64,000 nt of DNA from a bacterium (lineage in GTDB: Bacteria; Patescibacteriota; Gracilibacteria; UBA1369; PNNO01). The stretch covers positions 1-64,000 of the forward strand of contig PNNO01000002.1 of the NCBI GenBank assembly GCA_013824265.1. Reading direction: 5' to 3'. Numbering within the stretch: the first letter of the stretch is position 1; each line of letters opens with the position of its first letter. Position numbers and translations under genes: made by a program. The notes beneath the pieces are model-generated. The model made no database searches. It had not been told where the DNA came from and saw nothing but the letters and a program-made list of their open reading frames with translations. This document shows positions 61,563-64,000 of this stretch, piece by piece.

Positions 61563-61871
61563 ATGAAGGATGGCGTAATTTCCATTACAGTTGAATCGAG
61601 AGAAAGAGATAGTGGAGCTAGTCGCACTTATGAAATACCTTTAAAAAGCGGCTTTAGTATACCAAGTGGCATGATACCCCAAATACATAATTATGTAGCA
61701 AGATTGTTGTTTGACGAATATGAAATTTTAAATTCAGAGAGCGCAATGGAAATCCGCGGAGTCGAGGTGAAAGCGTACTCGGAAGAAGAAATTCAAACAA
61801 TGATTGTAGGCAGAGTAAGAGATATCGCCGCAAAGAACAGAATCGCTGAAATAAGCGCTGAAAGTCAATAA
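61563..61871 (+). CDS. Hypothetical protein, 102 residues
   Basis: A small soluble protein with a beta-like start (GVISITVESRERDSG), an IPQIHNYVARLLFDEYEIL helix and a RGVEVKAYSEEEIQTMIVGRV helix. It has no cysteines and no known domain. It has its own promoter and precedes the helicase gene by 66 bases. Confidence 0.5.
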   Translation: MKDGVISITVESRERDSGASRTYEIPLKSGFSIPSGMIPQIHNYVARLLFDEYEILNSESAMEIRGVEVKAYSEEEIQTMIVGRVRDIAAKNRIAEISAESQ

Positions 61872-61902
61872 TAATTGGGTTTTTTATTGTACCTGTTTCG
61901 GG

Positions 61903-61934
61903 TATAATCTGGGTCCAGACTTTGATTACCCGAA
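61903..61934 (+). promoter_or_regulatory. Helicase promoter with nested inverted repeats
   Basis: TATAAT (61903-61908) with a weak -35. A perfect-arm dyad TCTGG-GT-CCAGA (61908-61919) sits at the predicted start of transcription, enclosed by wider arms CGGGT..AATC and GATTACCCG. The nested structure could be an operator or an RNA leader hairpin just ahead of the ATG at 61938. Confidence 0.5.
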
Positions 61935-61937
61935 TTG

Positions 61938-64000
61938 ATGACGGAACACGACCCATTAAAGAACCTTAACGACAAACAAAAGGAAGCTGCTGTCCATTTT
62001 AAAGGACCGCTTATTATTGTTGCCGGAGCAGGTTCGGGAAAGACAAAAACTCTCACCCAACGTATAGCTTATTTGATTGAACATCATAAAGTTGCACCAT
62101 GGAATATTTTGGCTGTTACTTTTACAAACAAAGCCGCAAATGAAATGAAGGGAAGGGTTAAATCTTTGCTTGCGCACAATGATTCCAGTGGCGGAGAGCC
62201 AACTGTTGGGACTTTCCACTCAACATGCGTAAAGATTTTAAGAAAGAACGCGCACCTTATGGACTATGAAAACAGCTTCACGATTTACGATGCGGCTGAT
62301 CAGCAAAGTTTGATGAAGCGAATAATGGAGGACCTGCACATAGATCAAAAACAGGTAAATCCGCGCGCACTTTTGTCTCATATTTCAGCGGCAAAAAGCG
62401 AACTTATAGATCCAGCTCAATACAGCAGTATGGTTGGAAATTACTTCACCGAGCGTGTATCCGAAGTTTATGGCCCTTATCAAAATGCTTTAAAACTTAA
62501 TAATGCTTTGGACTTTGACGACCTCTTAATTAAGACCGTCGAGCTATTTAAAAAGAACCCGGAAGTGCTTGATTACTACCAGGAAAAATTTAGGTTTATA
62601 TGTATAGATGAGTATCAGGATACCAACAGAGCGCAGTATGAAATCGTAAAAATGCTGGCGGAAAAATACAGAAATATTTGTGTAATCGGAGATTCGGATC
62701 AGAGCATTTACAGCTGGAGAGGCGCGGATATAAGAAATATTTTGGACTTTGAAAAAGACTACCCGGATTCAAAAGTGGTAATGCTTGAGCAAAATTATCG
62801 TTCGACACAGGTAATTCTTGATGTGGCTCACGAAATTATTGTTAAAAACAGAAAACGAAAAGAGAAAAAACTTTGGACGGAAGAAAAAGGAGGCGAGAAT
62901 ATTCAGCTTATGGTAGCCAATAATGAGCGTCACGAAGGAGAAATTATCGCCGAAAGAATAAGAGAATTGATAAGAGAATATGAAAATCCTCCTTATAAAG
63001 ATTTTGTGGTTTTATACAGAACAAACGCTCAGTCGCGTGCAATCGAAGAAGTGTTTTTAAGGTATGGGGTTCCTTACAAAATAGTCGGAGGAACAAAGTT
63101 TTACGAACGAAAAGAGGTTAAAGATATGGTTGCCTATTTAAGAGCAATTCAAAATCCAAGCGACTCCGTTAGTCTGCTTAGAATCATCAATACTCCACCA
63201 AGAAAAATAGGTTCAAGGACTATTGAGATACTTCAAGATTACGGAAATAAGCACGGATTTTCTTTGTTCCAAGCAATGGATCACGCGGAAGATTGTGGCG
63301 ATTTAAACGAAGGAAAAATAAAAGCGGTTAAGCAATTTGCTAAGCTTATTGGGCAGCTTAAGAAAGCCAATTCCGAGTTCACGGCGTCCGGAGTTATAAA
63401 GCATGCGTTCAAATTAAGCGGGTATCAGGAATTCATAAATGACGGCACTCCGGAAGGCGAAGCGCGCTACGAAAACATAGCCGAACTTATATCTGTGGCT
63501 TCAAAATATGACCTGCTTGAACCGGGCATTTCACTGTCTGTTTTTCTGGAAGAAATTTCATTAATTGCCGACATAGATTCAATGGATGAAAAAGAAAATG
63601 CAGTTGTTTTAATGACAGTTCATTCGGCAAAAGGTCTTGAGTTTGAGAATGTGTTTATAGCAGGATTGGAGGAAGGAATTTTCCCGCATTCAAGAAGTAT
63701 GATTGAGCCCGAAGAGTTGGAAGAAGAACGCCGACTAATGTATGTGGCGATAACCAGAGCCAAGAAAAGATTACACCTTTTGTATGCAAGACAACGAACA
63801 ATTTACGGTGAAACGCGCGCGAATGCTCCGTCCGCATTTATCGCGGACATACCTGAAAAATATATAGCCACATTTGGACAACCACGTAGACATTTGTCTA
63901 TAGGTACAATTGGCAACAAACCTGTTCCTGTAGAGGATATTTCGCCACATGTAGACGTAAGGGATGGCGACAAAGTTGTCCACACCAGTTTTGGCGAAGG
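61938..64000 (+). CDS. uvrD: UvrD/PcrA-type superfamily 1 DNA helicase (3' end outside the window)
   Basis: 3'-5' DNA helicase of nucleotide-excision and mismatch repair and of replication-conflict removal. The open frame of 687 codons has no stop in the window. Helicase motifs are visible: Q-motif LNDKQKEAAVHF, motif I AGAGSGKTKTLTQRI (about residues 32-46), Ia TFTNKAANEM, II IDEYQDTN (DEYQ), III GDSDQSIYSWRGADI, IV NYRST, V VHSAKGLEFENVFI and VI YVAITRAKKRL. The protein continues past the window edge, where the C-terminal linker begins (VHTSFGEG). A UvrD/PcrA call fits the motif order; Rep is less likely. Confidence 0.95.
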   Translation, partial: MTEHDPLKNLNDKQKEAAVHFKGPLIIVAGAGSGKTKTLTQRIAYLIEHHKVAPWNILAVTFTNKAANEMKGRVKSLLAHNDSSGGEPTVGTFHSTCVKILRKNAHLMDYENSFTIYDAADQQSLMKRIMEDLHIDQKQVNPRALLSHISAAKSELIDPAQYSSMVGNYFTERVSEVYGPYQNALKLNNALDFDDLLIKTVELFKKNPEVLDYYQEKFRFICIDEYQDTNRAQYEIVKMLAEKYRNICVIGDSDQSIYSWRGADIRNILDFEKDYPDSKVVMLEQNYRSTQVILDVAHEIIVKNRKRKEKKLWTEEKGGENIQLMVANNERHEGEIIAERIRELIREYENPPYKDFVVLYRTNAQSRAIEEVFLRYGVPYKIVGGTKFYERKEVKDMVAYLRAIQNPSDSVSLLRIINTPPRKIGSRTIEILQDYGNKHGFSLFQAMDHAEDCGDLNEGKIKAVKQFAKLIGQLKKANSEFTASGVIKHAFKLSGYQEFINDGTPEGEARYENIAELISVASKYDLLEPGISLSVFLEEISLIADIDSMDEKENAVVLMTVHSAKGLEFENVFIAGLEEGIFPHSRSMIEPEELEEERRLMYVAITRAKKRLHLLYARQRTIYGETRANAPSAFIADIPEKYIATFGQPRRHLSIGTIGNKPVPVEDISPHVDVRDGDKVVHTSFGE

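Noticed and set aside
1-64000. Reassignment of TGA to glycine, as in some Patescibacteria
   Set aside because: Conserved genes end at TGA at the expected lengths and an RF2 gene with the SPF motif is present.
1-64000. CRISPR arrays, insertion sequences and rRNA genes
   Set aside because: No regularly spaced repeats, transposase motifs, terminal inverted repeats or rRNA-like sequences were seen; the only mobile-element traces are the tRNA-Asp repeat and the HNH genes.

Overview
The window is a gene-dense bacterial chromosome segment, visibly A+T-rich, with about 56 protein genes, one gene remnant and eight single-copy tRNA genes. It suggests a member of the Candidate Phyla Radiation (Patescibacteria), perhaps near Peregrinibacteria. 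The reasons are many conserved proteins of unknown function, small two-helix VirB2/TrbC-like pilins, PilB plus DprA, RNase J, pyruvate-phosphate dikinase, scattered single biosynthetic genes, no outer-membrane machinery and one exceptionally long gene. TGA is a normal stop codon here and a release factor 2 gene is present, so the TGA-to-glycine code of Gracilibacteria/Absconditabacteria does not apply. The phylum is inferred from gene content only.

Layout. 0-5.8 kb: an HNH-nuclease gene running into tRNA-Glu, dnaJ, a CvpA-like membrane protein, tRNA-Lys, a methyltransferase-like protein, a cold-shock protein, a Tat-type lipoprotein with a zinc-protease motif, tRNA-Arg and tRNA-Cys. 5.9-11.1 kb: a tight operon of amidohydrolase, argH, transaldolase, pgi, superoxide reductase and dCTP deaminase. 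11.1-16.4 kb: methyltransferase, tRNA-Pro, PRC-barrel protein, pilin-like gene, murB, tRNA-Thr, tRNA-Tyr and RNase J. 16.5-20.7 kb: murD, ftsE, purM and dprA. 20.7-26.5 kb (minus strand): pilB, nusA, recX, recA and two small unknowns. 26.6-31.2 kb: glycosyltransferase, NAD kinase and PPDK.

31.3-39.1 kb: an apparent operon of three uncharacterised genes whose middle member is a 2284-residue protein with an HEGAH zincin-like motif, a GGEEF diguanylate-cyclase-like domain and a second degenerate GGDEF-like domain. 39.1-43.0 kb: glutamate dehydrogenase, a polyprenol-kinase-like membrane protein, a helix-turn-helix protein, small unknowns, and a short A+T-rich islet flanked by a duplicated 3' end of tRNA-Asp. 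43.1-49.9 kb: glycosyltransferase, DUF721/DciA-like, rpsP, khpA, a second pilin-like gene, a stand-alone 5'-3' exonuclease, ftsA and ftsZ. 50-56.2 kb: two unknown proteins (one ending in an OmpA-like segment), an HNH remnant, FemAB-like transferase, def and prfB. 56.3-64 kb: flippase, Xer recombinase, dgt-nrdR with an upstream NrdR box, L,D-transpeptidase, a small unknown and the 5' part of a UvrD/PcrA helicase.

The genes describe a cell with a peptidoglycan wall (MurB, MurD, FemAB-like, L,D-transpeptidase, FtsA/FtsZ/FtsE), surface glycans (two glycosyltransferases, flippase), type IV pili and DNA processing (PilB, DprA, RecA/RecX), and a partial central carbon metabolism (Pgi, transaldolase, PPDK, glutamate dehydrogenase). 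The observations most worth pursuing are a perfect palindrome that fills the recA promoter spacer, the giant metalloprotease-like/GGDEF operon, the tRNA-Asp-bounded islet, and the NrdR-type control of dgt-nrdR.
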